Below, in pieces: positions 35,922 to 47,200 of a stretch of 64,000 nucleotides of DNA (the first letter of the stretch is position 1; every line of letters begins with the position of its first letter). The notes below the pieces were generated by a model that worked only from the letters and a program-made list of their open reading frames with translations, searched no databases and was not told the origin of the DNA. Source of the DNA: Macrostomum hystrix. Lineage: Eukaryota; Platyhelminthes; Macrostomidae. Made by a program: the position numbers and the translations under genes. The stretch covers positions 3,644,501-3,708,500 of the forward strand of contig CATNEN010000024.1 in NCBI GenBank assembly GCA_950097015.1, written 5' to 3'.

Positions 35922-36524
35922 ATTACGGTTGACTGCTTTTCACTGACCTTAATTAGTTGTTTATTTTAGAGAACTCAAAGTCCCCTCTGATTTGACAAGT
36001 TTTCTAGCTAGGCATTGACATTTGAACTGACAAAATCAAAAGAGAAAATATTGGATTTTACATTCCGCGATGGGGGCTACTATTTTTAGACTGCTCTGGC
36101 TTGACACCCGCGAGATATCGAGTGACTCGTTTCGTTCGCACCTAATGAAGCTGGGCCGCGTGAGAATTCTTGAGCACACACTGAGGAGATCTAACTATGT
36201 CTCGCGGGAGTTTTCGGGACACAGCTATAACCACCCACGCAGTGTCAGCAAGTATAGTCGAGGTTCTGTTGAGTTTCAAGCCTGTGAGAATAGTGCTAAT
36301 AGTACTCGCACAGATCTGAGCTGGGCGCAGTTCTAATTGACTGCGAAAAAATAACGATTGGCTGACTCTGAGAGCTACCAACTGTAAATCAATCAAAGTC
36401 ACCTACAACCATTGCGGTGATATATCAAGCCTCCCTACAGGAGCAGTGAGTTCGCTTCTCGCGTTCTCTTTAAATCTGCGCCTAATTAATATTAGAGATT
36501 CGAGTCGCTTAGCAACCGGTTACT

Positions 36525-37797
36525 ATGCGGGCTCCGTTGATCTTTCTGGCCAGCTGTGCTCTCCTGCTGATTGCTGCGCACCTGTGCAGCGCAGCGCCTG
36601 AAACTGTTGACAGCGACAAGATTAGCGCTGAGAGGCGGTCGGCTTTCAGCTTTCGTAAGTTATTGTTACTCCCCTGGTCCTTTATCTAGTACACACTCTT
36701 GATTTCAGCTCGATATTTTTTACACTTTTTGGCCACTAGGAATTTCTCCTGATCCTCTAGCCAATTTTCTTTGGTCTTGCAGACAGAAGCATGGGTCCTC
36801 TACACACTCCCTTGGTTATCTTAGCACTCTTCTGGTCCTCTAGACATTCCCCTGGTCCTCTAGACACTCCCTTTGTTATCTAGACACTCCCTTGGTTATC
36901 TAGACACTCCCTTTGTTATCTATAGGCACCCCTTGGTTATCTAGGCACTCCTTGGTTATCTAGACACTCCCTTGGTTATCTAGGCACCCCTTGGTTATCT
37001 AGACACTCCCTTGGTTATCTAGGCACCCCTTGGTTATCTAGGCACCACTTGGTTATCTAGGCACCCCTTGGTTATCTAGACACTCCCTTTGTTATCTAGA
37101 CACTCCCTTTGTTATCTAGGCACCCCTTGGTTATCTAGACACCCTTTGTTATCTAGAGTCCTAGACACTCCCTTTGTTATCTAGGCACCCCTTGGTTATC
37201 TAGACACTCCCTTTGTTATCTAGACACTCCCTTTGTTATCTAGGCACCCCTTGGTTATCTAGACACCCTTTGTTATCTAGAGTCCTAGACACTCCCTTTG
37301 TTATCTAGGCACCCCTTGGTTATCTAGGCACCCCTTGGTTATCTAGGCACCCCTTTGTTATCTAGGCACCCCTTGGTTATCTAGGCACCCCTTGGTTATC
37401 TAGGCACCCCTTGGTTATCTAGACACTCCCTTGGTTATCTAGACACTCCCTTGGTTATCTAGGCACCCCTTGGTTATCTAGGCACTCCCTTGGTTATCTA
37501 GACACTCCCTTGGTCCTTTAGACACTCCGTTGGTCCTCTAGACACTCCCTTGGTCCTCTGGTCCTCTAGATCCCTAGTCACCTTACATTTTCGCTTCTAT
37601 TATAATTCGTAAAAGTTTAACAGCAAAAATGCAGCTACATTCCACTCGCTAAAATTCGTAACCCTGCAGACAAGTACTACGAGCCGCTGATGCTCTATTG
37701 CACCCGGCACTGCCGCAAACAGCGCGGCAGTGGCTGCTACGGCTTCTATAAGCACGGCTGGCACGGCTCTAAGTGTGTGTGCCTGTGTCCCAATTGA
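36525..37797 (+). CDS. Small secreted six-cysteine peptide
   Basis: Two exons, 36525-36654 and 37670-37797, encode 85 residues, with His44 split across the intron. Residues 1-23 (MRAPLIFLASCALLLIAAHL and CSA) form a clear signal peptide. A short acidic-to-basic propeptide with a dibasic RR at 37-38 follows. The mature part has cysteines at 54, 58, 66, 79, 81 and 83, spaced C-x3-C-x7-C-x12-C-x-C-x-C, with basic and aromatic residues between them. C-x3-C plus C-x-C resembles the cysteine-stabilised alpha/beta pattern of defensin-like peptides, but the spacing is not a standard family, so antimicrobial or signalling roles are inference. The intron is filled by a 20-bp minisatellite. AATAAA lies 51 bp after the stop. 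Confidence 0.82.
36780..37570. repeat. 20-bp minisatellite in the six-cysteine peptide gene intron
   Basis: The unit is CACTCCCTTGGTTATCTAGA with GGCACCC variants, about 39 copies. A block around 37080-37180 recurs at about 37200-37300. Confidence 0.93.
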
Positions 37798-37847
37798 GTG
37801 TTTGAGTCCATTCTGAAGGCTGATCGAATCACTTATTATAGTAAAAC

Positions 37848-37853
37848 AATAAA
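37848..37853 (+). terminator. Polyadenylation signal of the six-cysteine peptide gene
   Basis: AATAAA, 51 bp after the stop codon at 37795-37797. Confidence 0.7.
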
Positions 37854-38177
37854 CTTTCGGGACTGCAAACATTTTTTCAAATTGGCGCGCTGCTGCTATG
37901 GTCACCTGTCTGCATAATTTACTTCGACAGTGCAATCCATACAAACTGGCCGATGAGATAAATAAAACCTATGGACCTCTATTATGTACACCTATAAATG
38001 TGTCAGGTTTTAATCATTTTCAATCAATTATTTATTTGCAGTGGCTATCATTTAGGGTGCCTAACCTCTAGAGGACACAAATCTAGGCAGAGATCAGAAG
38101 ACAGAGCGCAGAAATAAGGCTTGTGGGCTTGTCGTGTAAGTCAGGGCAGATGTACATACGTGTGTAGGTGTGTGCAT

Positions 38178-38825
38178 GTGTTCAGTGTCTACTCCATCCT
38201 TCAGTGTCTACTCTATCCTTCAGTGTCTACTCCATCCTTCAGTGTCTACTCTATCCTTCAGTGTCTACTCCATGCTTCAGTGTCTACTCTATCCTTCAGT
38301 ATCTACTCTCCTTCAGTGTCTACTCCATCCTTCAGTGTTTGTCTACTCCATCCTTCAGTGTCTGTCTACTCCATCCTTCAGTGTCTACTCCATCCTTCAG
38401 TGTCTACTCCATCCTTCAGTGTCTACTCCATAATTCATCAGTGTCTACTTAATCCTTCAGTGTCTACTCCATCCTTCAGTGTTTGTCTACTCCATCCTTC
38501 AGTGTCTGTCTACTCCATCCTTCAGTGTCTACTTCATCCTTCAGTGTCTACTCCATCCTTCAGTGTCTACTCCATCCTTCAGTGTCTACTCCATCCTTCA
38601 GTGTCTACTCCATCCTTCAGTGTTTGTCTACTCCATCCTTCAGTGTCTGTCTACTCCATCCTTCAGTGTCTACTTAATCCTTCAGTGTCTACTCCATCCT
38701 TCAGTGTTTGTCTACTCCATCCTTCAGTGTCTGTCTACTCCATCCTTCAGTGTCTGTCTACTCCATCATTCATCAGTGTCTACTCCATCTTTCAGTGTCT
38801 ACTCCATCCTTCATTGTCTACTTTA
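38178..38825. repeat. 19-bp minisatellite, about 33 copies
   Basis: The unit is TCAGTGTCTACTCCATCCT, with some 23-bp TTTGTC or CTGTC-extended forms. Larger blocks (for example around 38330-38520) recur at about 38470 and 38610. The long open frame through it is an artefact. Confidence 0.93.
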
Positions 38826-39409
38826 CTGAAACATCTTCTAAGGCCTACATTATATTTAAGTGTCTATTCCAGTTCTGATGTACATCATTTACAAGTATAA
38901 TTTTAAATAAAATATGAAGATTTATGACAATTTCACGCATGACTGACTGATCTAACAAACGCAAACTAACAACCTGGCCGATTTCATGCTTAACGACAGT
39001 ACCTTGGCGTGCCCTTTAAGTTTCAAAGAAGTGTTGACTGAAAGTGAAACTGCATCGAAATATGGACTAGAACTACGAGTTGGTCAATTCAGTATTCAGC
39101 ATTAAATTTAAAACCTAAGCTAACTCATATTGACTAAAACTTAGAAAATATTTTGGATCAAATTGAAAATATATGCAATAAATTCAAGTCTGAATCCGAG
39201 GTTTCCTACTACGATTTTAGCGAGTAGTAAGTCAGGCATTCGAAGTCTATTTTTGAGCTCTAGATATTTATTTCACTTTTATCTTCAAATATTATAAGCC
39301 GCTTTTGCACAACATCGTAATTACGTAATAACAAAAGCCATGACAATTTTTATTTAAAACGGCATCTCCAGAACATGAGGGAAATCGCAGAACAAAAAGA
39401 GGTAATTGA
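38826..39409. other. Intergenic, no gene recognised
   Basis: AT-rich with short open frames only. Confidence 0.5.
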
Positions 39410-39985
39410 TAAAACAATTGAGAGAGAGGCTGAGAGAGGAGAGGGAGGCTGAGAGAGGAGAGGGAGGCTGAGAGAGGAGAGGGAGGCTGAGAGAGGAGAG
39501 GGAGGCTGAGAGAGGAGAGGGAGGCTGAGAGAGGAGAGGGAGGCTGAGAGAGGAGAGGGAGGCTGAGAGGAGAGGGAGGCTGAGAGAGGAGAGGGAGGCT
39601 GAGAGAGGAGAGGGAGGCTGATAGGAGAGGGAGGCTGAGAGGAGAGGGAGGCTGAGAGAGGAGAGGGAGGCTGAGAGAGGAGAGGGAGGCTGAGAGAGGA
39701 GAGGGAGGCTGAGAGAGGAGAGGGAGGCTGAGAGGAGAGGGAGGCTGAGAGAGGAGAGGGAGGCTGAGAGAGGAGAGGGAGGCTGAGAGAGGAGAGGGAG
39801 GCTGAGAGAGGAGAGGGAGGCTGAGAGAGGAGAGGGAGGGTGAGAGAGGAGAGGGAGGCTGAGAGAGGAGAGGGAGGCTGAGAGGAGAGGGAGGCTGAGA
39901 GAGGAGAGGGAGGCTGAGAGGAGAGGGAGGCTGAGAGAGGAGAGGGAGGTGCAGAGAGGAGAGGGGGGTTGAGAGAGGAGCAGAG
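39410..39985. repeat. 19/17-bp purine-strand minisatellite
   Basis: The unit is GAGAGAGGAGAGGGAGGCT, with 17-bp forms lacking GA, about 31 copies. One strand is almost pure purine, so triplex or H-DNA formation is conceivable. It starts about 40 bp past the 3' end of the gamma-glutamylcyclotransferase gene. Confidence 0.93.
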
Positions 39986-40020
39986 GATCACAGATATCTA
40001 GCCTGATTGACTACTTAAGT

Positions 40021-40671
40021 TCAGCGGCCCAGACATTTCAGAAAGTCGACTTGGCAGGGCGGCACGCCTTCAAGAGTCGCCGAGCACAGTTGTAAAACTT
40101 CGTCATATTTTTCGCACCTTCCAGTGTAGCCGTTGTGCTCTCGCTGGCGCAGGGCGTTGACGTAGTCGACTGGCAGGCCAGACTGTACCGCGCCGCGCAG
40201 GATGACGTCGAGATAGTAGGGCGATGGCGGCATTGGCTTGAAGCGCACCATTCGATAGCTGCGGCACTGATGCGAGCCGTCAGCTAATTCAACGGTTACG
40301 CTGATTCGCTCGTAGATTCCTTGTTGAACGCCCTCCTGATTGTCTAGCGATTCGGCGTCTCGATCAGACATCGACCAGACGGCACCATAGACAACAGGTG
40401 GCGGCGCCTGGCTATTGTCACTGCCGCCAGTTGTTGCTGATGCTGCAACTAAAGTGGCGGCGCCACCGTGCCAGGTGCGCTGCCGGTTGTTACCGGTGGA
40501 CTTAGCCGACTCAGTCAGGTAGTGATGCGGATCAGCGAACTCCAGCCGATAGTCGGATAGTCGGCCGGTGGCCACGAACTCGGCTGACGGATTGGCCAAC
40601 CGCAGGCGCTCGCGCAGCAGATTGCTGCCATAGCCAAAGTAGAGAAAATGGCCAGGTTTGATCAGAGGCAT
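40021..40671 (-). CDS. GGCT: Gamma-glutamylcyclotransferase, single exon
   Basis: GGCT releases 5-oxoproline from gamma-glutamyl amino acids in glutathione turnover in the cytosol. The 216-codon frame begins MPLIKPGHFLYFGYGSNLLR, with the substrate-binding YGSNL at 14-18. The catalytic Glu is at 113 in LDNQEGVQQGIYERI, equivalent to the Glu in human LDxQEGVxxG. Downstream blocks CRSYRMV, PPSPYYLDVILRGA, GLPVDYVNALR and NGYTG follow the human order. It is about 28 residues longer than human GGCT, from a glycine/alanine-rich insert around 66-92 and a C-terminal extension. No intron is seen, which is unusual in this window. No signal peptide. No other start codon fits better. Confidence 0.94.
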   Translation of the reverse strand: MPLIKPGHFLYFGYGSNLLRERLRLANPSAEFVATGRLSDYRLEFADPHHYLTESAKSTGNNRQRTWHGGAATLVAASATTGGSDNSQAPPPVVYGAVWSMSDRDAESLDNQEGVQQGIYERISVTVELADGSHQCRSYRMVRFKPMPPSPYYLDVILRGAVQSGLPVDYVNALRQREHNGYTGRCEKYDEVLQLCSATLEGVPPCQVDFLKCLGR

Positions 40672-40894
40672 TGCCTAGATGTGCGCCGTCTGCGAGACAA
40701 TTCAGTTTTTCTTCTCTTTTGCTTTAAGTTTGCGAAAATTCTCGACATTGTGTAAATATTAAGACAAGATAATATTGTGTACATTGTGTAAAAATGTAAG
40801 ATGTGCAGCCAACAGCACAGCGGCAGCTCTGAAGCAATGCAGAGTTTCTTGAGTGTCTTGTGTCACAAATTTGTCATTTGTGATCACAACTTTG

Positions 40895-40995
40895 TGACAC
40901 ACATTTTTTTCAATAGAGTAAGGAATCGAACCACTGACTTTTAGTCATGAATCCAGCACTCTAACTACTTCCCGATCTAATTACTTATCCCTAGA
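40895..40995 (-). mobile_element. tRNA-like SINE head
   Basis: On the minus strand GGGAAGTAGTTAGAGTGCTG (A-box-like) is followed after about 20 bp by AGTGGTTCGATTCC (B box). The ends do not pair into an acceptor stem, so it is not called as a tRNA gene. Confidence 0.5.
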
Positions 40996-42765
40996 TAAGT
41001 AATTCAGACACCGGACTTACACCTAAGATAGCATAAAATAACTATTACATTAGAATTTATTATCTGTCAATGAGTTGAAAAAACAAAAGTTTTATGGATG
41101 GCAGTTTTTTATTTTTACACAAACTATTAAATAACAATTGAACTGTTGAAAATACTTAGGCTTCACACATTTTTCATTACTTTATCCTGCATATGAGTTA
41201 CTTAATTCAGATCGAATAAATTGAAGATGCTTTAGTTATGCTGTACGTGGTTAGTAAATAATTTTTTTCAGATAATGTATTCCAAATATAATTTAATAAT
41301 TATAAATATAACTTCATTCTTATACTAGTTTAATAATTTATAAATGCTAATCACTGTGATCATCATCTCTATAAAAATATATGCTTTTTAATTGTGATAA
41401 ATATGAGTACTGACTGATATAAGCATTTTATTAGCAAAATATTTTTAACATTTAATTATAAGATTTTGCATAAAATGGGTACTATGAATTGTTAACTTTA
41501 TCAAACTGTTTGCTTTGGTCTAGTTTGGTTTTTGGCCTCATTGTTCATTTTGCTTTATGATGAACGTCGACAAAAGGCTTCAATTAGTAAAAATAGTAGT
41601 TAACATATATTAAATTGTTTTAAGCAAAGGAAACTTTTTGTAAAACTTCTACATTTATCTAAAAAATTTACCTACATAAGGTACAGTACAGTATAGGCCG
41701 ATATTTTGATAAAAATGTAAAATATAATTCAATTCGAATTATCAAATGCAACAAGCTAAGTGAAAATTGAATGGCATTGACTGCAATCAACATCTTTACT
41801 TTTTAAAACCTTTCTAGGAAACTAATTTCATTCAAACTTGCGGTGAGAAAAACATCGCGCGGGTCTGTTAGCGTGAAGTCACTCAAAGTATCAACACAAA
41901 ATTTTCTATAGAAAAAAAAAATAATAATAAATAAGTAAAGATAAAAGCTCTGTTGAACTTATGCTTTAGGATTTCTTATCTTCCTAATATAATGGAAGCA
42001 GACCCAAAGCTATTTTTGCGTAACTTTGCCCAACATGTTGCGTCCGCGTTCAATTAAACGCTGTCACTAAATTTGTGCTGAAAAGAAGTGAATGGCAGTG
42101 TATTTTCGGCGAAAACTACATAATTTCTTCCTAATATTTAAAAAAAATATTCCTTCTCGTCCTTAGTCTGGCTGGTCAGTCAAATTCAAATCCAAATTCA
42201 AAACCCGCACATCTCGTCTCCGCGGGCCCAGGCCAAACCGAACCGAATGACCGATTTTCGTGAAAGTCTACCACTTTTCTCTTGAAATTTTGCCCTCTAC
42301 GATTTCAAAGCCGTCCGACGTCAGCAAATATTAAAATATCGTATATTATATCGTATTCTGTATGTGGAACTCTTGCTTTTCGAAATGGACGAGCTTCATG
42401 CAAAAATGTGAAAAGCATTGCCTCCTGTCCCTGTTATTTCTTTCATCGACATGTGCTTTATTTTTAGAAATAAATAGTCCCAAAACATTTTTCCCATCGA
42501 TCTCACAACGGGCCATTGAACTTCTGTCTGCAGTCCTTTTGCCAGTGAACAAATCAGCACCTGGTGTCGGGGCGGCAATATGACGAAATATAGTTTTTCA
42601 TGATTTTTTTATTTACGTCTTCAAAATATTCTCACACAATAGTATATTTTCCGCATGTGAATATACAAAGGGTACACAAGACTGTGCGAACGATTGGAGG
42701 ACAAAACTTTGTCGTCAAAAATGTTTTGATTTGCACCTTCTCTTTTCATTTTTATTCCCCCCAAT
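40996..42765. other. AT-rich intergenic region
   Basis: No conserved exon recognised. Only short frames of low-complexity composition. Confidence 0.5.
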
Positions 42766-42769
42766 CTGC

Positions 42770-43165
42770 CTTAATTTAGTTTCATTCTGCCCTTCATTAT
42801 TCATTTCATTCTCCCCTTTATTATTCATTTCATTCTCCCCTTCATTATTCATTTCATTCTCCCATTCATTGTTCGTTTCGTTCTCCCCTTCAATATTAAT
42901 TTCATTTCCCCTTCATCGTTCATTTCATTCTCCCCTTCATTGTTCATTTCATTCTCCCTTCATTGTTCATTCATTCTCCCCTCCATTCTTCATTTCATTC
43001 TCCCCTTCATTATTCATTTCATTCTCCCCTTCAATATTAACTTCATTTCCCCCTCATCGTTCATTTCATTCTCCCCTTCAATATTAATTTCATTCTCCCT
43101 TTTCATTATTATTTTTTTCCCCCCTTCATTGTTCATTTCATTCTCCCCTTCTTACCCTACATCCT
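42770..43165. repeat. About 23-24 bp pyrimidine-rich minisatellite
   Basis: The unit is close to TTCATTATTCATTTCATTCT plus CCCC, with many one- or two-base variants, about 16 copies. It lies upstream of the Vax gene. Confidence 0.85.
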
Positions 43166-43257
43166 ACCGCTTCATTCTTCATCTTTCCATGCCTCTCCTA
43201 CTGTATCTAACACCTGTTTAACTATCGTGATACTTCCCCAAGAAACAATTCAGAGAA

Positions 43258-43584
43258 ATGTCTAGAATTTGTGCTCCGCGGCGGGAACTAGCCGGCCGTG
43301 AGGAGATCAAGGCTCGCTCGCTCGCCAGCGAATCAGAATTCGATCCAAACGATAGACCAGCAGCGGCCCCGGTTGGAGCTGAAGCATCACTGGCCCAGCG
43401 ATTTGAGCACTCTCCAGATGATGAGGAAGCACGGAGAGCATGGCCGCTGCGGGGAATAGAGGAGGCGAGGTGGGTGAAGGGAAGGAGGAAGTGGGCGGGG
43501 AGGAAAACACGCATGAGCTATTGTTTGCTAAACTGTCTCCCCGCTTTCTCTCTCTCTCTCTATCGCTCAGCCGCTGTTATTTAA
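43258..43584 (+). CDS. Possible GC-rich exon upstream of Vax, unrecognised
   Basis: A 108-codon frame starts MSRICAPRRELAGREEIKAR, and its first 70 residues have coding-like composition, for example EFDPNDRPAAAPVGAEASLA. A potential donor GAG|GTGGGT lies near 43470, so only 43258-43470 might be exonic. It matches no family I know. It could also be promoter-proximal GC-rich sequence of the Vax gene. Confidence 0.2.
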   Translation: MSRICAPRRELAGREEIKARSLASESEFDPNDRPAAAPVGAEASLAQRFEHSPDDEEARRAWPLRGIEEARWVKGRRKWAGRKTRMSYCLLNCLPAFSLSLYRSAAVI

Positions 43585-43634
43585 TTTCGTCAAAACGAAT
43601 CAAATTAATTGCCATCACCTGCAGTTCTGAGTTG

Positions 43635-43640
43635 TATAAG
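43635..43640 (+). promoter_or_regulatory. Possible TATA box upstream of Vax
   Basis: TATAAG in the context GAGTTGTATAAGAGCCGC lies about 470 bp before the Vax start codon. It is the only such box near the gene, and there is no transcript evidence. Confidence 0.25.
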
Positions 43641-44104
43641 AGCCGCTGTATTTTTTTCGCCTAAATAGACTAAAAGCGTTACGCTGTGTGTCTTCATTGA
43701 AGGTAATTACATGGCATCCGCTCACCGTTGTCGTATATCTCGAGTTGCCGAACCAGTCGTCTATGCCCTACCCCACTGATTTCATTAGCGCCCAACACAG
43801 CCTAATTAATTCCGTGCTGACACCATTGAAAAGCGAGAGTGGCCTCAAACCGGTGCTCAGCGGGGAGCCAAGCGAAATTAAAACTCTCAGCGGCCGGTGA
43901 CTGGGTGGGGGGCAACCAACGGCACAATGCGGCCACGTCTCCCTCTCCCTCCTCTCCCCTCTCCACCACTCACTCTCACTTTTTGGAGTCTTTATTTGTT
44001 CTGCAGAGGCTGTGCACGGCAGGGTGACAGTTCTAGAATAGTTTAAAACTAATAAAAATTCCTCTCAACTTCATTCCGTTTCATCCGCCAGCCACTCGCT
44101 TCAA

Positions 44105-44218
44105 ATGGACGATCACCAGAGTCACCACAGAATGTTCCAGCGACAGCAGCAGCAGCAGCAGCAGCAGCAACGCCAAACTCAGCATCACCCATTTCAGCGA
44201 CATCAAAATCATAATCAT

Positions 44219-44250
<32 letters not shown>

Positions 44251-47200
44251 GCAGCAACAGCAGCCATTTCAACACGACACCCTACCCGACTATTGTCGCA
44301 AGCTGACAGTTCGTGGTGAGTTCTGAATCAGCCAATGTCAAAATAGCTATTAGAAAAAATATTCCATATCAATATTGAGCTAAGTCTCGTGACAAGGACA
44401 TTGCTCAGTAGAAACCTCAATGGCGAATCCATGTTGGTTCAATAATAAAATAATTAACTATCTATCATAGCGGACATGGTTACACAATGAAGTTTCGTGA
44501 GCAGAAAACAGTTACCTTTTTAAGTGGTTTTTGCCACCCTACACCCCCACAAGAATCGTTGAATATCTGGACGATGCCAATGTTTTGTGATTCTGGAAGT
44601 TCTTTCATCAGATAGAGTGGAAAATTTGAACCCATGTTCTGGATTTTTCATGGTGATTGGTTGAATAATTTGGTAGCTACCGAAAAAGGTGGGTATTTGA
44701 AATACCCTGCTGCTAAACAAATGACATTTCAGGATGGTAAATCACTTCTCCGATCCTCAACGCAGAAAAAATGTTGATTTTGCTTTTCACTTAACTAGCG
44801 GCTCCACTTTTCGAAATTGTTTTTTTTCAGGGCCATAGAATTCCATCTGAAATGAATCAGCCACTTATAGCATGTGCCTAATTTAATTGCATGCGGTAGA
44901 AATGTGGGTCGGATTAGCAGACAATTAGCCCGGCCAGGCAGTTTAAATGAAATAGGTTCAGCCAAAAATCTACTAATTGCATGATCCCACTGTTATTAGT
45001 TGCCGCTTTATTTTTTCCTTTCATTATTTGACACCCAACTGCCGATTGGTAATTCTGCAGTTGTTTTAAAAGGCCTGCATGCAAATTTTTTTCTAGATGA
45101 AAACTGCCTGTTGGAATATGTTAATTAGTCCAAAAATGTGAATTGATTTTCACAGATGAAAAGAAGCTATGTTATTGTTTCAGCTCTTTGTTAATAGGGT
45201 GCCCTAGATTGCTACATTATTTTGTTATTCTGCGATTCACAAGGGAAATTACCTGGCAAAGGGAGCCTTTAAGCCTAAGTGGTTGGAGCTTCGGACTTTA
45301 GACTGAGAGGTCCTGAGTTCGAATTCCAACCCAAGGAATATAATTTTTAGGTGTCCATAGACTGTACACAGCTTTTGTAATGCGGCTTTAACAGTAGAAA
45401 GATCACAGGGGGCTGCTGCAAAAACACCCCAGATTAATAGGGATTTGAAGCTTCAAAAACACCACAGATTAATAGCTTTTGAAGCTTCAAAAACACCCCA
45501 GATCAATAGGATTTTGAAGCTTCAAAAACACCCCAGATTAATATGGTTTTGAAGCTTCAAAAACACCCCAGATAATTCGGGTTTTGAAGTTTTAAAAACA
45601 TCGCAGATTAATAGGGTTTTGAAGCTTCAAAAACGCCCCAGATTAATAGGTTTTGAAGCTTCAAAAACACCACAGATTAATCGGGTTTTGAAGCTTTAAA
45701 AACACCCCAGATAAATAGGGCTTTGAAGCTTCAAAAACACCACAGATTAATAGGGATTTGAAGCTTCAAAAACACCCCAGATTAATAGGGATTTGAAGCT
45801 TCAAAAACACCCCAGATTAATAGGGCTTTGAAGCTTCAAAAACACCCCAGATTAATAGAACCAGCTTTAAAAACATCGCAGATTAATAGGGTTTTGAAGC
45901 TTCAAAAACACCCCAGATTAATCGGGTTTTGAAGCTTCAAAAACACCCCAGATTAATAGGGATTTGAAGCTTCAAAAACACCCCAGATTAATAGGTTTTG
46001 AAGCTTCAAAAACACCCCAGATTAATAGGTTTTGAAGCTTCAAAAACACCACAGATTAATCGGGTTTTGAAGCTTTAAAAACACCCAGATAAATAGGGCT
46101 TTGAAGCTTCAAAAACACCACAGATTAATAGGGATTTGAAGCTTCAAAAACACCCCAGATTAATAGGGATTTGAAGCTTCAAAAACACCCCAGATTAATA
46201 GGGATTTGAAGCTTCAAAAACACCCCAGATTAATAGGGTTTTGAAGCTTCAAAAACACCACAGATTAATAGGGATTTGAAGCTTCAAAAACACCCCAGAT
46301 TAATAGGGCTTTGAAGCTTCAAAAACACCCCAGATTAATAGAACCAGCTTTAAAAACATCGCAGATTAATCGGGTTTTGAAGCTTCAAAAACACCCCAGA
46401 TAAATAGGGCTTTGAAGCTTCAAAAACACCACAGATTAATAGGGATTTTAAGATTCAAAAACACCCCAGATTAATAGGGCTTTGAAGCTTCAAAAACACC
46501 ACAGATTAATAGGGATTTTAAGATTCAAAAACACCCCAGATTAATAGGGCTTTGAAGCTTCAAAAACACCCCAGATTAATAGAACCAGCTTTAAAAACAT
46601 CGCAGATTAATCGGGTTTTAAAGCTTCAAAAACACCACAGATTAATCGGAATTTGAAGCTTCAAAAACACCCCAGATAAATAGGGTTTTGAAGCTTCAAA
46701 AACACCACAGATTAATAGGGATTTGAAGCTTCAAAAACACCCCAGATTAATAGGGCTTTGAAGCTTCAAAAACACCCCAGATTAATAGAACCAGCTTTAA
46801 AAACATCGCAGATTAATCGGGTTTTGAAGCTTAAAAAACACCCCAGATAAATAGGGCTTTGAAGCTTCAAAAACACCACAGATTAATAGGGATTTTAAGA
46901 TTCAAAAACACCCCAGATTAATAGGGCTTTGAAGCTTCAAAAACACCACAGATTAATAGGGATTTTAAGATTCAAAAACACCCCAGATTAATAGGGCTTT
47001 GAAGCTTCAAAAACACCCCAGATTAATAGAACCAGCTTTAAAAACATCGCAGATTAATCGGGTTTTAAAGCTTCAAAAACACCCCAGATTAATCGGGTTT
47101 TGAAGCTTCAAAAACACCACAGATTAATAGGGATTTGAAGCTTCAAAAACACCCCAGATTAATAGGAATTTGAAGCTTCAAAAACACCCCAGATAAATAG

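Noticed and set aside
38121-38900. 259-codon SVYSILQCLLHPSVS frame
   Set aside because: 19-bp array, several frames open at once.
39350-39991. 213-codon SLSSQPPSPLSA frame
   Set aside because: Complement of the purine-rich 19-bp array, no conserved part.
45258-45340. Functional tRNA gene
   Set aside because: A and B boxes are present, but the acceptor stem and anticodon arm do not pair properly; a SINE head is a better reading.
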